The notes: generated by a model not told the origin, from the letters alone. 34,942 bases of DNA from Rhizomicrobium sp. (GCA_031291635.1 JARLIR010000012.1:1-34942), one strand, 5' to 3'. Counted from the stretch's first letter, positions 8,315 to 17,952 are shown. Program-made: numbers and translations.

Positions 8315-10175
8315 GAGCAAGCACCAGGGTGAGAGCGGCAGGGGTTACGCCATCGATCCGGGCCGCTTGCCCGATGGTAGCAGGACGAATGCTGGAAAGC
8401 TTCTGGCGCACCTCGGTGGAGAGGCCGTTGACGGCGGCATAGTCGAGCTCGGTGGGCAAGAGCAAGGCTTCATCACGACGGAAAGCCAAAATGTCGGCCT
8501 CCTGACGGCCCAAATAGCCGGAATACTGCGCGTCAGTCACCAATTGCTCGGCGATCGGCCCATGGAAGCGCCCCAATTCCGGCCAAACGGCCATCAAAGA
8601 GCGAAAATTGACTTCCGGCAGGCTGAGTAGCTCCAAGCCATTACGGCGCGTGCCGTCTAAGCGGACGGAGATGCCATGCTTCTGGGCTTGATTGGGGGTC
8701 AGACTGTGCTGCGCCAGAATTATGCGGGCCTCGTCCAGCTGCTGCATTTTGGCGGCGAAAGCGGTCCGGCGCTCCTCCCCCACGCAGCCAGCTTCGGCGA
8801 AATGCGGCGTCAGGCGCTGATCGGCGTTATCCGCTCGCAAGCTGAGGCGGTATTCGGCCCGCGACGTGAACATGCGATAGGGCTCGGTGATGCCTTTGGT
8901 GACCAGATCGTCGAGCATCACCCCGATATAGGCCGAGGCGCGGTCCAATATGACCGGCAAAGCGCCCGAAACGGTGCGCGCCGCGTTCAACCCCGCCATC
9001 AAACCCTGGGCGGCGGCCTCTTCATAACCGGTGGTGCCATTGATCTGGCCGGCGAAGTATAGCCCGGCGACCTTCTTGGTCTCCAGTGAGGGCAAAAGTT
9101 CCCGCGGATCGACATAATCATATTCGATGGCATAGCCAGGCCGCAGCACCTCGGTCTTTTCCAACCCCGGAATGGTCTTCAGGAAAGCCAGCTGCACATC
9201 GAGAGGCAGCGAGGTCGAGATCCCATTGGGATATACCGTATCGTCATCCAGCCCCTCGGGCTCCAGGAAGATCTGATGGCTGTCCCGCTGGGCGAAACGC
9301 ACCACCTTGTCTTCGATAGACGGGCAATAACGCGGCCCCCTGCCCTCGATCTGACCGGAATACATCGGCGCCCGGTCGAGATTGGCCCGGATAATGGCGT
9401 GGGTGGCCTCCGTGGTGCGGGTAATATGGCACGCGATCTGTGCCCGGGTGATCTTCTCGGTCAGAAAGGAGAAGGGTTCCGGCGGCTGATCACCCAGCTG
9501 CTCTTCCAAGCTCTGCCAATCGATGGTTTTGCCATTGAGGCGCGCCGGGGTGCCCGTCTTGAGACGGCCCATGGCAAAGCCGAGGCGATGCAGAGTGTCA
9601 GACAGGCCGATAGAGGGCGGTTCCGCAGCCTCGCCCGTAAAGCCAAACTTACCGGCCACAGCCCGGCCCGCCGGAAAAGTCTGCTCACCACAATGGATCA
9701 GCCCTTTTAGGAAGGTGCCAGTGGTCAGCACCACAGCGCCTGCCCCAGGCCGCTCACCATCAGCGGTGAGCACGCCCACCACTTGGCCATTGCGGATGAT
9801 AAGGTCTTCGGCGCCGCCTTCGCGGATATCGAGATTGGGGGTTTCGGCCAGCGCCGCTTGCATGGCGAGGCGGTAAAGCTTGCGGTCGGCTTGGGCGCGC
9901 GGCCCGCGTACGGCCGGACCCTTGCGGCGATTGAGAATGCGGAACTGAATCCCAGCCTCGTCAATCACCCGGCCCATCAGCCCGTCAGCGGCGTCGATCT
10001 CGCGCACCAGATGGCCCTTGCCCACACCGCCAATGGCCGGGTTGCAAGACATCTCGCCGAGCGTGGCTTTGCGGTGGGTGATCAGCAAGGTCTTGGCGCC
10101 GGTGCGCGCAGAAGCGGCCGCAGCCTCACAGCCCGCGTGCCCACCACCGATCACGATCACATCATAGCCACTCAT
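8292..10175 (-). CDS. mnmG: tRNA uridine-5-carboxymethylaminomethyl modification enzyme MnmG (GidA)
   Basis: MnmG is the FAD-dependent partner of MnmE, and the complex installs (c)mnm5 groups on wobble uridine 34 of several tRNAs. The 627-residue product has the usual length and the N-terminal dinucleotide-binding motif GGGHAG (10-15). Further family sequences include [14 protein letters not shown] and a later [21 protein letters not shown] segment. The C-terminal helical domain is complete. It is followed by rsmG with an overlap and preceded by mnmE; the 75-nt gap to mnmE contains a parS site. Confidence 0.98.
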   Translation of the reverse strand: MSGYDVIVIGGGHAGCEAAAASARTGAKTLLITHRKATLGEMSCNPAIGGVGKGHLVREIDAADGLMGRVIDEAGIQFRILNRRKGPAVRGPRAQADRKLYRLAMQAALAETPNLDIREGGAEDLIIRNGQVVGVLTADGERPGAGAVVLTTGTFLKGLIHCGEQTFPAGRAVAGKFGFTGEAAEPPSIGLSDTLHRLGFAMGRLKTGTPARLNGKTIDWQSLEEQLGDQPPEPFSFLTEKITRAQIACHITRTTEATHAIIRANLDRAPMYSGQIEGRGPRYCPSIEDKVVRFAQRDSHQIFLEPEGLDDDTVYPNGISTSLPLDVQLAFLKTIPGLEKTEVLRPGYAIEYDYVDPRELLPSLETKKVAGLYFAGQINGTTGYEEAAAQGLMAGLNAARTVSGALPVILDRASAYIGVMLDDLVTKGITEPYRMFTSRAEYRLSLRADNADQRLTPHFAEAGCVGEERRTAFAAKMQQLDEARIILAQHSLTPNQAQKHGISVRLDGTRRNGLELLSLPEVNFRSLMAVWPELGRFHGPIAEQLVTDAQYSGYLGRQEADILAFRRDEALLLPTELDYAAVNGLSTEVRQKLSSIRPATIGQAARIDGVTPAALTLVLAHVKSRAA

Positions 10176-10229
10176 AGGGGCTGATTAGGCGAGGCGGGGC
10201 CAAGGGGCAAGCCCGGAGAATCCTCGCAA

Positions 10230-10245
10230 TGTTTCACGTGAAACA
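10230..10245. promoter_or_regulatory. parS centromere site between mnmE and mnmG
   Basis: A second perfect TGTTTCACGTGAAACA palindrome lies in the 75-nt gap downstream of mnmE and upstream of mnmG. It is identical to the site at 8225-8240, 2.0 kb away. The two sites and parAB in cis mark the segregation centromere. Confidence 0.95.
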
Positions 10246-10250
10246 AGACG

Positions 10251-11570
10251 TCACTTCCCAATGCAAAAATCGCGGAAGATGACATCCAGCAGGTCTTCCA
10301 CGTCAACCCGGCCGGTAATGCGGCCGAGGCTACGGACGGCAAGGCGGAGGTCTTCGGCGAAGAGTTCCAGGGCATCGACCGACCCTGCCCGCTCCAGCGC
10401 CGCCAAAGTCTCAACCAAAGCTTCGCGATGGCGGACGCGGGTCAGCACCGGCGCTTCGCTCATATCTTGCAGCTGGCTACGGGCTGCCTCGGTCAATGCC
10501 GCGATCAAAACCTCGACGCCTTCACCGGTTTTCAGCGACACTGCCAGGCCCTCGTGACCCTCTGCCCACGGCAAATCGGCCTTGTTCCACACAGATAAGA
10601 CAGGTTTACTGCCTATGTTTTCGTTTAACTCCAACATATTGCCCTTATCAGACCCGTCGCGCAGAACAATCACCAGATCGGCAGCTTCGGCCCTTGCCAA
10701 GGCCCGGCGAACACCTTCTGCTTCGACGGCATCCGCGGACTGGCGAAGGCCAGCCGTATCGGCCACCACCACGGCATAGCCACCCAAGTTCAGCCGCACC
10801 TCTATAATGTCACGCGTGGTGCCCGCGGTTTCCGAAACGATAGCAACGTCACGCCCGGCCAGGGTATTGACCAACGACGACTTGCCGGCATTGGGCGGAC
10901 CCACCACAGCAACGTAAAAACCCTCGCGCACCAGCTCCCCGCGGCGGGCATCGGCCAGATGTTTTTCGATTTCCTCAGCCACCGCACCGCCCATGCGATG
11001 GGCTTCGGCAATCACCTCTTGCGGCAACTCGTCGTCGCTAAAATCAATCGCCGCTTCGACCCAAGCCAAAGCTTTGGAAAGCTCCGAACGCCAGCGGTCA
11101 TAGAGGGCGCTCAAGGCTCCGTCATATTGCCGCAGGGCTTGCAGCCTTTGGGCTTCGGTCTCGGCAGAGGTGAGATCGGCAATAGCCTCGGCTTGAGTCA
11201 AATCCAGCTTGCCGTTGAGCACGGCGCGGCGGGTGAACTCACCTGGTTCGGCCAATCGCACATCTGGGAAAGCCGACAACGCCGCCGTCACCGCCTCGAC
11301 CACGGCGCGGCCACCGTGAACATAAAACTCGACCACATCCTCGCCGGTAAAACTGTCCGGGCCCGCAAACCACAGCACCAGCGCGCGATCGATCATCTCG
11401 CCGCCCATCGCAAAGAGGCCGCGCAACACGGCACGGCGCACTGGCGGCAAGTTGCGGCCCGTCAGACTGTTCAGGCAGATGCGTGCTGCCGGTCCCGAAA
11501 CCCGAAGCACCGCCACCCCGGCCCGGCCAGCTCCGCTTGCCAAAGCAAAGATCGTATCGTCGCGCCGCAT
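10251..11570 (-). CDS. mnmE: tRNA modification GTPase MnmE (TrmE)
   Basis: MnmE is a potassium-activated GTPase that forms the tRNA U34 modification complex with MnmG. The 439-residue protein has an N-terminal tetrahydrofolate-binding domain (1-115, with EPGEFTRRA at 108-116) and a helical domain. The inserted G domain shows G1 GPPNAGKS (224-231), G3 DTAG (271-274) and G4 NKAD near 332. The protein ends in the conserved C-I-G-K, whose cysteine is essential in the family. It is the first gene of the minus-strand block and starts from an ATG that is divergent from the yyaL-type gene, so the 147-nt gap upstream should hold promoters for both directions. Confidence 0.98.
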   Translation of the reverse strand: MRRDDTIFALASGAGRAGVAVLRVSGPAARICLNSLTGRNLPPVRRAVLRGLFAMGGEMIDRALVLWFAGPDSFTGEDVVEFYVHGGRAVVEAVTAALSAFPDVRLAEPGEFTRRAVLNGKLDLTQAEAIADLTSAETEAQRLQALRQYDGALSALYDRWRSELSKALAWVEAAIDFSDDELPQEVIAEAHRMGGAVAEEIEKHLADARRGELVREGFYVAVVGPPNAGKSSLVNTLAGRDVAIVSETAGTTRDIIEVRLNLGGYAVVVADTAGLRQSADAVEAEGVRRALARAEAADLVIVLRDGSDKGNMLELNENIGSKPVLSVWNKADLPWAEGHEGLAVSLKTGEGVEVLIAALTEAARSQLQDMSEAPVLTRVRHREALVETLAALERAGSVDALELFAEDLRLAVRSLGRITGRVDVEDLLDVIFRDFCIGK

Positions 11571-11717
11571 TGCTCGTTTCCCACGGTAACCAAGCTGTGA
11601 ACAGACCCCCTCACGCGACCGCGTTCCGGCTTGTGAGCGCCGGATTCCCCGCGTAAAGGTTGGTCCAAATCAGTCCCTCCAACCATGCGCGCGCAGGCGC
11701 GCCATCGGAAGCAAAAG
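11571..11717. other. divergent intergenic region mnmE / yyaL-type gene
   Basis: This 147-nt gap should contain promoters for both directions. I see no clear operator or hairpin in it. Confidence 0.4.
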
Positions 11718-13775
11718 ATGAGCACCAATCGCCTCGCCGAGGAAACGAGCCCCTACCTGCTTCTCCACAAGGACAATCCCGTCCACTGGTATCCCTGGGG
11801 GGCGGAAGCCTTTGCTGAGGCTGAAGCCACCGGCAAACCGATCCTGCTCTCGATCGGCTATACCGCGTGTCATTGGTGCCATGTGATGAACGAAGAAAGC
11901 TTCTCTGACGCCGAGACTGCGGCGCAGATGAATGAGGCTTTCATCAATGTGAAGGTCGACCGCGAAGAGCGTCCCGACCTCGATCAGATTTATCAGGCTG
12001 CGGCGCAGACGATGGGCTTTCAGGGCGGTTGGCCGCTCACCATCTTCCTCAATCCCAAAGCCGAGCCCTTCTTCGTCGGGGGCTTTTTCCCTAAGGAAGA
12101 ACGCTTCGGCCAAGTGCCGTTCAAGCGCGTCTTGACGGACATCGCCGACAAATATCGCGACCAGGCTGATGCCGTGCGTAACGATGCCACCAATATCAGC
12201 CAAGCCGTGGGCTCGATCTGGGCGCGCGATCTGCGCGGTCCCTTCGATCCGCGCCTGCTCGATGTCTTGTCAGTGCATGTCGCCCAGCGCTTCGACATTT
12301 TTTATGGCGGCGCCACGGGCGCCCCGAAATTCCCCAACGCGCCGCTGCTCGAGACTTTGTGGCGCGCCTATCTGCGCACGGCTGCACCGCAATTCCCGCA
12401 GCTGATCCAGACCACACTCGACAATATGTGCCTGGCCGGCATTTACGATCACGTCGGTGGTGGCTTCCATCGCTATGCCGTCGACGAGCGCTGGCAGGTG
12501 CCGCATTTCGAGAAGATCCTCGCCGACAACGCGCTGATGATCCAAGTTCTGAGCTTGGTCGGTGTCCACAATCGCGTGCCGCTCTATCGCGCCCGGGTCG
12601 ATGAGACTGTGGCTTGGGTGCTGCGCGACATGATGGTGGGTGATGCCTTCGCTTCCAGCCTCGACGCCGATGTCGATGGCGAAGAAGGCGCCTATTACCT
12701 GTGGAGCGCGACGGAAATCGACGCCACCTTGATGGGCACCTTCGCTCAGCGCTTCAAAGATGTTTATGCCATTCGCTCGGAAGGTCCGTTCAATGGCAAG
12801 AACATCGTCGCGCGCACGGGCGGCTTCCCGTACCCGCTGCCCGATGCCGACGAAGCTCTGCTCAAGCGTCAGCGCGAACTGTTGCTCGCCGCCCGCAAGC
12901 AGACTCGCAGCGCGCCGCTGCGCGATGACAAGGTACTGACCGACGCCAACGGTATGATGATCGCGGCCCTGGCTTTTGCTGGTTCCTCTTTCGGCATTCC
13001 AGCCTGGATCGTGGCAGCACAGAAAGCCTTCGCGTTTGTCAGCACAGAGCTGGCTGAAGGCGACCGGCTCTATCATTCCTGGAGCGCCGGCAAGAAGGGC
13101 CATATCGGCTTTGCCGAAGATTATGCCCAGATGGCCCGCGCCGCCTTGGCCCTCTTCGAAGCCACCAGCGATGCCCAATATCTCGATTTCGCCAAGCGCT
13201 GGACCGCCGTCCTCAACGCCTTCTTCTGGGATGCCGCTCAAGGCGGTTATTGCCAGTCGGCGCTGGACGACGAGCCGCTGATCCACCGTGTACGGACAGT
13301 CTTCGACCAAGCCGCGCAATCGTCCAATGGCGTGATGATTGATGTTCTCACCAAGCTGTTCTTGGCTACGGGCGAAATTCCCTATCGCGACCAAGCGGGC
13401 AACATCGTCGGCGCCTTTGCTGGTGAAGTCGGCCGCTCCTTCATGGCGATGGGCAGCTATCTGAATGGCCTCGAGACGCTGCTGACCGGCTTGCAGATCG
13501 TGGTCATCGGTCCGCGCGACAGCCAGAAGACACGTGAACTGGTCACGGCCGTTCTTGGCCGCAGCCTGCCGAACCGCTTCTTGCTGGTGATTGATCCCAG
13601 CGAGACGCTGCCGGAAGGCCATCCCGCCTTTGGCAAGACCATGGAAAATGGTCAGCCGACCGCCTTTGTCTGCCAGCATCAGAATTGTTCCGCGCCGATC
13701 GCCAATCCGGTGACGCTGAGCCAGGTGCTGCAACTGCCGCCCCGTCCGCCGCAAGGCAACGGCCGCCCGCAGTAA
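11718..13775 (+). CDS. YyaL/SPATA20-type thioredoxin-fold and six-hairpin protein (DUF255)
   Basis: This 685-residue protein starts with a thioredoxin-like DUF255 domain (about 1-165) containing the highly conserved NPVHWYPW segment (20-27) and a C-H-W-C motif (51-54). The rest resembles an alpha/alpha six-hairpin barrel with N-acylglucosamine-epimerase or cellobiose-epimerase-like features ([11 protein letters not shown]-like and AEDYA segments). The ATG at 11718 has GGAAG about 6 nt upstream; an upstream in-frame ATG at 11685 would add 11 basic residues without a better ribosome site. No signal peptide is seen, so it is probably cytosolic. The family is widespread from bacteria to mammals and its reaction is not established. 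A large antisense open frame on the other strand is a composition artefact. Confidence 0.9.
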   Translation: MSTNRLAEETSPYLLLHKDNPVHWYPWGAEAFAEAEATGKPILLSIGYTACHWCHVMNEESFSDAETAAQMNEAFINVKVDREERPDLDQIYQAAAQTMGFQGGWPLTIFLNPKAEPFFVGGFFPKEERFGQVPFKRVLTDIADKYRDQADAVRNDATNISQAVGSIWARDLRGPFDPRLLDVLSVHVAQRFDIFYGGATGAPKFPNAPLLETLWRAYLRTAAPQFPQLIQTTLDNMCLAGIYDHVGGGFHRYAVDERWQVPHFEKILADNALMIQVLSLVGVHNRVPLYRARVDETVAWVLRDMMVGDAFASSLDADVDGEEGAYYLWSATEIDATLMGTFAQRFKDVYAIRSEGPFNGKNIVARTGGFPYPLPDADEALLKRQRELLLAARKQTRSAPLRDDKVLTDANGMMIAALAFAGSSFGIPAWIVAAQKAFAFVSTELAEGDRLYHSWSAGKKGHIGFAEDYAQMARAALALFEATSDAQYLDFAKRWTAVLNAFFWDAAQGGYCQSALDDEPLIHRVRTVFDQAAQSSNGVMIDVLTKLFLATGEIPYRDQAGNIVGAFAGEVGRSFMAMGSYLNGLETLLTGLQIVVIGPRDSQKTRELVTAVLGRSLPNRFLLVIDPSETLPEGHPAFGKTMENGQPTAFVCQHQNCSAPIANPVTLSQVLQLPPRPPQGNGRPQ

Positions 13776-13808
13776 GCGGCAGCGGTCAGACACTGTCATC
13801 TTGTAACG

Positions 13809-13834
13809 AGCGCCCGGTCCCAAAACCGGGCGCT
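13809..13834. terminator. strong hairpin downstream of the yyaL-type gene
   Basis: The arms AGCGCCCGGT (13809-13818) and ACCGGGCGCT (13825-13834) form a perfect 10-bp GC-rich stem with a 6-nt loop, 34 nt after the stop codon at 13775. No long U-run follows, so it may act as an RNA-stabilising end or a Rho-linked boundary instead of a classic intrinsic terminator. Confidence 0.55.
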
Positions 13835-13894
13835 TCGCATTTGGGCTCAACCCCGCTAGGCTATGGCCTCCTGACCACTTCAACGGAGTGCCAG

Positions 13895-14578
13895 ATGCCC
13901 GCTCAAACCATCACCCTCAGCGAAAACTTCACCGCCTACCTCGCCAGCCCCGAAAGCGGCCATGGTCCTGGTGTCGTCCTGCTGCAGGAAATTTTCGGCG
14001 TCAACGCGGTGATGCGCGAGCTCGCAGAGAGCTATGCCGCCGCCGGTTTCGTCGCACTGGTGCCCGATCTGTTCTGGCGCATCGCCCCCGCTGTGGAGCT
14101 CACCGACAAGAGCGATGCCGAGTGGCAACAAGCCTTTGGCTTGATGAAACGCTTCGACATCGCCCAAGGCATCGTCGATGTGCAAACCGCGATCACCTTT
14201 TTGCGCCACCAAGTGAACGGCAAAGTTGGCACCGTGGGTTATTGCCTGGGCGGCTTGCTCGCTTATCTCACCGCCACCCGCACCGACACCGATGCTGCGG
14301 TCGGCTATTACGGCATGAACATCCAGAAATTCCTCGGCGAAGCGCCGAATATCAAGAAGCCGCTACTGCTGCATGTCGCTGGTAAGGACGAATACCATCC
14401 GCCCGCGGCGCAGAAAGAAGTCGCGGACGGGCTGGCAGCCTTCCCGCTGGTGACGATCCAAGATTATCCGGAGATGAACCACGCCTTCGTCCGCCCGGGC
14501 GGCGCCCATTTCGACAAAGCCAATGCCGATCTCGCCAATGGCCGGACGATCACTTTCTTCCGCCAGCACCTGGGCTGA
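13895..14578 (+). CDS. dienelactone hydrolase family protein
   Basis: This 227-residue alpha/beta hydrolase has the dienelactone hydrolase triad. Cys117 is in the nucleophile elbow G-Y-C-L-G-G, Asp165 is in AGKDE and His196 is in M-N-H-A-F. The conserved glutamate Glu32 (QEIFG) normally activates the cysteine. The ATG at 13895 has an ACGGAG ribosome site at the right distance; the frame stays open upstream but without family similarity. Members hydrolyse dienelactones in chloroaromatic degradation, but many have unknown natural esters or lactones as substrates. No aromatic pathway genes lie here, so a general esterase or lactonase role is more likely. It is followed by a quinone oxidoreductase gene on the same strand. 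Confidence 0.93.
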   Translation: MPAQTITLSENFTAYLASPESGHGPGVVLLQEIFGVNAVMRELAESYAAAGFVALVPDLFWRIAPAVELTDKSDAEWQQAFGLMKRFDIAQGIVDVQTAITFLRHQVNGKVGTVGYCLGGLLAYLTATRTDTDAAVGYYGMNIQKFLGEAPNIKKPLLLHVAGKDEYHPPAAQKEVADGLAAFPLVTIQDYPEMNHAFVRPGGAHFDKANADLANGRTITFFRQHLG

Positions 14579-14646
14579 CGGTACGTCTTGAAATCTGCCT
14601 TACCGACTCCATGTTGTTCTACAGAGCCGCAAGGAGAGAAGAAGCC

Positions 14647-15618
14647 ATGAAAGCCATTCGCATCCACAGCACGGGTGGGCCAGAGGTTCTCTCTTACGAG
14701 GATGTGGAATTGGCCGCGCCCGGCCCGGGCCAAGTGCTGGTGCGCCACGCTGCTATCGGTGTGAACTTCATCGACACCTATCAGCGCTCCGGCCTTTACA
14801 AACTGCCGCTGCCCAGCGGCTTGGGCGGCGAGGCGGCGGGTACGGTCGAAGCGTTGGGTGACGGCGTTACCGGTTTCAAACTCGGCGACCGGGTGGCCTA
14901 TTGTACGGCTCCCATCGGTGCATATGCCGAGGCGCATATCGTCCCTGCGGAAAAACTGATCCATCTGCCGGATAGCATCAGCTTCGAAACCGCGGCCGCC
15001 GCGATGCTGAAAGGGCTGACGGTTCAGTATCTGCTCAAGCAGACCTTCGTGGTGCAGCCCGGGCAGACCATCTTGTTCCACTCAGCAGCCGGTGGGGTGG
15101 GGCTGATCGCCGGGCAATGGGCCAAACATCTGGGTGCCAGGGTGATCGGCACGGTGGGCACGGACGCCAAGATAGCCTTGGCCAAAGCCAATGGCTGCGA
15201 TGCGGTTCTCAACCTACAGGACGGCGATTGGGTGGCCAAAGTCAAAGCCATCACCGGCGGTAAAGGTCTGCCGGTGGTTTATGACTCGGTCGGCAAAGAC
15301 ACGTTTGAGGGTTCCCTGGACTGTTTGCAGCCGCGCGGCCTGATGGTCAGCTTCGGCAATTCGTCCGGCGCGGTGCCGCCCTTCTCTCCCACCCTTCTCT
15401 CCGCCAAAGGCTCTCTTTACCTCACGCGCCCGACCCTCTTCCACTACGCCAACACTCCGGCGGCGTTACAAGCAATGGCCGATGACCTGTTCGCGGTGAT
15501 CGCCAGCGGGGCAGTGAAGATCGCTGTCAACCAACGCTTTGCCCTGGCCGACGCCAAAGCCGCCCACCAAGCCCTGCATTCGCGCCAGACGACGGGGGCC
15601 ACGATCCTGGCGCCGTAA
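14647..15618 (+). CDS. NADPH:quinone oxidoreductase (medium-chain dehydrogenase family)
   Basis: This 323-residue protein is typical of the zinc-free quinone oxidoreductase branch of the medium-chain dehydrogenase/reductase superfamily. It has a GroES-like N-terminal half (VNFIDTYQRSGLY, 39-51), then a Rossmann domain with A-A-G-G-V-G (147-152) for NADPH. The catalytic and structural zinc cysteines of alcohol dehydrogenases are absent. The ATG at 14647 has AGGAG upstream at slightly long spacing and gives the normal N-terminus. It lies 68 nt downstream of the dienelactone hydrolase gene, so the two may be cotranscribed. The likely reaction is one-electron or two-electron reduction of quinones or enones with NADPH in the cytosol. 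Confidence 0.93.
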   Translation: MKAIRIHSTGGPEVLSYEDVELAAPGPGQVLVRHAAIGVNFIDTYQRSGLYKLPLPSGLGGEAAGTVEALGDGVTGFKLGDRVAYCTAPIGAYAEAHIVPAEKLIHLPDSISFETAAAAMLKGLTVQYLLKQTFVVQPGQTILFHSAAGGVGLIAGQWAKHLGARVIGTVGTDAKIALAKANGCDAVLNLQDGDWVAKVKAITGGKGLPVVYDSVGKDTFEGSLDCLQPRGLMVSFGNSSGAVPPFSPTLLSAKGSLYLTRPTLFHYANTPAALQAMADDLFAVIASGAVKIAVNQRFALADAKAAHQALHSRQTTGATILAP

Positions 15619-15633
15619 TTGGGGATTAGGACG

Positions 15634-15849
15634 CTACCACTTCGGCGCGTGCGCCAATTCCTCGATGGCTTCCGACGGCACTTTGTGGCCAGCCGCCAAA
15701 TGTTTCTTAAGGTGAGTAACCATCTCAGCCCGTATCGGTGTGCTGAAAACCCCGCGATTGTTCAGGCGGCAGGCGGCGCATTCCAGCACACCGTTTTCTT
15801 CCAGGGTCACAAACACATCGCTCTGTGGGCTAAACCGGCAAATCGCCAT
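15634..15849 (-). CDS. small putative zinc-binding protein
   Basis: This 71-residue product begins M-A-I-C from an ATG at 15849; a TTG two codons upstream is less likely. It has a potential zinc-finger arrangement: Cys24 and Cys27 (E-C-A-A-C), then His46 and His50 (H-L-K-K-H), with a further His55 in AGHKVP. The pattern and length resemble a small conserved protein of rhizobia and relatives whose function is unknown to me. It lies 15 nt beyond the convergent quinone oxidoreductase gene and is followed on its own strand by no further gene. A weak GCGGGA may act as ribosome site. The call is supported by motif and by the coherent frame, not by a known activity. Confidence 0.7.
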   Translation of the reverse strand: MAICRFSPQSDVFVTLEENGVLECAACRLNNRGVFSTPIRAEMVTHLKKHLAAGHKVPSEAIEELAHAPKW

Positions 15850-15988
15850 GATCAACGTCCCGCTCTAATTCTGATCCGTGAACAGGCCGGATCGTGCCTC
15901 GCGAACCTCGCCAAAATCTTAATCGCATGCGCGAAAAGACATGTCTTTATTGGATATTTCGCATCAGCGTCGGCGTTGTGCGGAAAAC

Positions 15989-16014
15989 AAAAAAGGGCGG
16001 TGTTGCCACCGCCC
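15989..16014 (-). terminator. intrinsic terminator of rho
   Basis: Read on the minus strand, GGGCGGTG and CACCGCCC form an 8-bp GC-rich stem with a 4-nt loop (15995-16014), followed by six U residues (15989-15994). It lies 27 nt after the rho stop codon, so the transcript of the Rho factor gene ends at a Rho-independent signal. Confidence 0.9.
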
Positions 16015-16040
16015 CCGTATCTAAAGCCAGCTCTGTAGCA

Positions 16041-17324
16041 TTACGTATTCATGCTCTCGAAGAACTCGCCGTTGTTCTTGGTGGTGCGCAGCTTGTCGTT
16101 GAGGAATTCGATGGCATCGACCGTACCCATCGGCGCCAGGATGCGGCGTAGGATATAGGTTTTTGCCAGCGTACCCCTGTCGAGCAGGAGCTCGTCCTTG
16201 CGGGTGCCGGAGCGCAGAATATCGATGGCCGGGAAGACGCGCTTGTCAGCGACTTTGCGGTCCAGAATGATTTCCGAATTGCCGGTGCCTTTGAATTCTT
16301 CAAAGATCACTTCGTCCATGCGGCTGCCGGTATCGATCAGCGCCGTCGCAATGATGGTGAGCGAGCCGCCTTCTTCGATGTTACGGGCGGCGCCGAAGAA
16401 GCGCTTGGGGCGCTGCAGGGCGTTGGCGTCGACACCACCGGTCAAGACCTTACCCGAGGACGGCACCACGGTGTTGTAAGCGCGGCCGAGACGGGTGATG
16501 GAATCGAGCAGGATCACCACATCGCGCTTGTGTTCGACCAGGCGCTTGGCCTTCTCAATCACCATTTCGGCGACTTGCACGTGGCGGGTGGCGGGTTCGT
16601 CGAAGGTCGAGGCAATGACCTCGCCCTTCACCGAGCGCTGCATATCGGTGACTTCTTCCGGGCGCTCATCGATCAACAGAACGATCAGATAAATTTCCGG
16701 ATGATTGTGCGAGATCGCTTTGGCGATGTTTTGCAGGATGACGGTCTTGCCGGTACGCGGCTGGGCGGTGATCAGGGCGCGCTGGCCCATGCCCTGCGGC
16801 GAAACGATATCGATGACGCGGCCGGTCTTGTCTTTCAGTGTCGGGTCTTCGATTTCCATCTTCAGCCAGCGCGTCGGATACAGCGGCGTCAGATTGTCGA
16901 AATGGACCTTGTGCTTGATCTTCTCGGGGTCTTCGAAATTGATGGCGGAGACTTTGAGCAGAGCGAAATAACGCTCGCCGTCTTTCGGGCTGCGAATCGG
17001 CCCGTCCACCGTGTCGCCGGTGCGCAGACCAAAGCGGCGGATCTGCGAAGGCGAAACATAGATATCGTCGGGCCCGGCCAGATAATTGGATTCCGGCGAG
17101 CGCAGGAAGCCAAAGCCGTCCTGGAGTACTTCCAGCACACCGGCGCCGGTGATCTCCAAATTGCGCTCTGCGAGTTCCTTGAGGATCGCGAACATCATGT
17201 CCTGCTTGCGCATGGACGAGGCGTTCTCGATCTCGAGCTCTTCGGCAAAGGCGAGAAGATCGGTGGGGGTTTTGGCTTTGAGATCCTGCAGCTTCATCGC
17301 TTGCAGGCCATTTTGCATTGTCAT
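16041..17324 (-). CDS. rho: transcription termination factor Rho
   Basis: Rho is a hexameric RNA-dependent ATPase that ends transcription at unstructured C-rich RNA. The product has the N-terminal [15 protein letters not shown] helix-rich domain, a cold-shock-like RNA-binding fold (GFGFLRSPE) and the Walker A sequence P-R-T-G-K-T. The RPEEVTDM and [12 protein letters not shown] motifs follow, then the R-loop region ending near GTGNSE. Several in-frame starts exist (17345, 17324, 17318, 17297). I chose 17324 because an AGGTG lies about 7 nt upstream, giving 427 residues. The open frame upstream of 17345 has no family similarity. Rho is last in the hemE-hemH-hemJ-rho order but has a 184-nt leader of its own. 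Confidence 0.96.
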   Translation of the reverse strand: MTMQNGLQAMKLQDLKAKTPTDLLAFAEELEIENASSMRKQDMMFAILKELAERNLEITGAGVLEVLQDGFGFLRSPESNYLAGPDDIYVSPSQIRRFGLRTGDTVDGPIRSPKDGERYFALLKVSAINFEDPEKIKHKVHFDNLTPLYPTRWLKMEIEDPTLKDKTGRVIDIVSPQGMGQRALITAQPRTGKTVILQNIAKAISHNHPEIYLIVLLIDERPEEVTDMQRSVKGEVIASTFDEPATRHVQVAEMVIEKAKRLVEHKRDVVILLDSITRLGRAYNTVVPSSGKVLTGGVDANALQRPKRFFGAARNIEEGGSLTIIATALIDTGSRMDEVIFEEFKGTGNSEIILDRKVADKRVFPAIDILRSGTRKDELLLDRGTLAKTYILRRILAPMGTVDAIEFLNDKLRTTKNNGEFFESMNT

Positions 17325-17358
17325 GGGGGACACCTGGACGGACATGAGAGGCGGAATT

Positions 17359-17381
17359 TCCCGCAAGTACATCCTGCGGGA
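17359..17381 (-). promoter_or_regulatory. hairpin in the rho leader next to the start codon
   Basis: TCCCGCA (17359-17365) and TGCGGGA (17375-17381) form a 7-bp stem with a 9-nt loop, 14 to 35 nt upstream of the possible rho start codons. It could influence translation or Rho autoregulation; this is inferred from position only. Confidence 0.4.
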
Positions 17382-17446
17382 CAATTTGTGGAGGTAACCC
17401 CTGGGCTCTGCGCCAAGACGGCACGCGTAGGCGCGGCCAATCGAAA

Positions 17447-17466
17447 GGGGTTCAATGGGGAACCCC
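17447..17466 (-). terminator. possible attenuator or terminator between hemJ and rho
   Basis: On the minus strand GGGGTTC and GAACCCC pair as a 7-bp stem (17447-17466) with a 6-nt loop, followed by TTTCGATT. It lies 42 nt after the hemJ stop codon and about 120 nt before rho. It may partly separate rho expression from the haem genes. The U-run is short. Confidence 0.45.
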
Positions 17467-17508
17467 AGCCTTATACCCCGGTTCGCCGCCAAAGCAAACA
17501 GGCAGCAT

Positions 17509-17952
17509 TCAAAAAGGTTTTACGACAACCAGGATAACGATCGCGATCAGAAACAGGGTCGGCACTTCGTTCCAGAGGCGGTAAAAACGGGCGCTACGCA
17601 GGTTGCGGCTTTGCGCAAAGTCCCGGGCAAAACGGCTGTTGGCGCCATGCACGGCGCTAAGCCCGAGCACCAAGCCCATCTTCATCTGCAACCAGCCGGC
17701 ATCGAACCAGCCGCCGAGCCAAGCGAGCATCAGCCCAGCGATCCACACCACAACCATTGCCGGTGTCATGATGGCCTTGAGCAGACGCCGCTCCATGACG
17801 CAAAAGCGCTGATAATCGGGCGCCCCTGGCGTGGTTTCGCAATGGTAGACGAAGAGGCGCGGCAGATAAAACATGCCGCTCATCCAAGCGATCACCGCGA
17901 TGATATGCAGCGCTTTGAACCACAGGTAGTAATCGGCGAGAAATGTCTTCAC
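17509..17952 (-). CDS. hemJ: protoporphyrinogen oxidase HemJ
   Basis: HemJ is an inner-membrane enzyme that oxidises protoporphyrinogen IX to protoporphyrin IX in bacteria that lack HemY or HemG. The 147-residue protein has four hydrophobic segments, the N-terminal W-F-K-A-L-H segment with the conserved His16, and the [10 protein letters not shown] motif. The GTG at 17952 overlaps the hemH stop as GTGA and gives the normal family length; the frame upstream (to 17997) lies in hemH and adds unrelated residues. Its place directly after hemH fits the last two steps of protohaem synthesis. Confidence 0.93.
   Translation of the reverse strand: MKTFLADYYLWFKALHIIAVIAWMSGMFYLPRLFVYHCETTPGAPDYQRFCVMERRLLKAIMTPAMVVVWIAGLMLAWLGGWFDAGWLQMKMGLVLGLSAVHGANSRFARDFAQSRNLRSARFYRLWNEVPTLFLIAIVILVVVKPF

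Noticed and set aside
13531-13540. CACGTGAAC sequence resembling half a parS site inside the yyaL-type gene
   Set aside because: The other half does not match the TGTTTCAC arm, so it is far from the perfect palindromes at 8225 and 10230.
12270-13883. 537-codon open frame on the minus strand opposite the yyaL-type gene
   Set aside because: It is a shadow of the GC-rich plus-strand gene, has no recognisable family motif, and the plus strand carries the full DUF255 signature.
16530-17537. 335-codon plus-strand open frame opposite rho
   Set aside because: It is antisense to the clearly recognised rho gene and has no family similarity.
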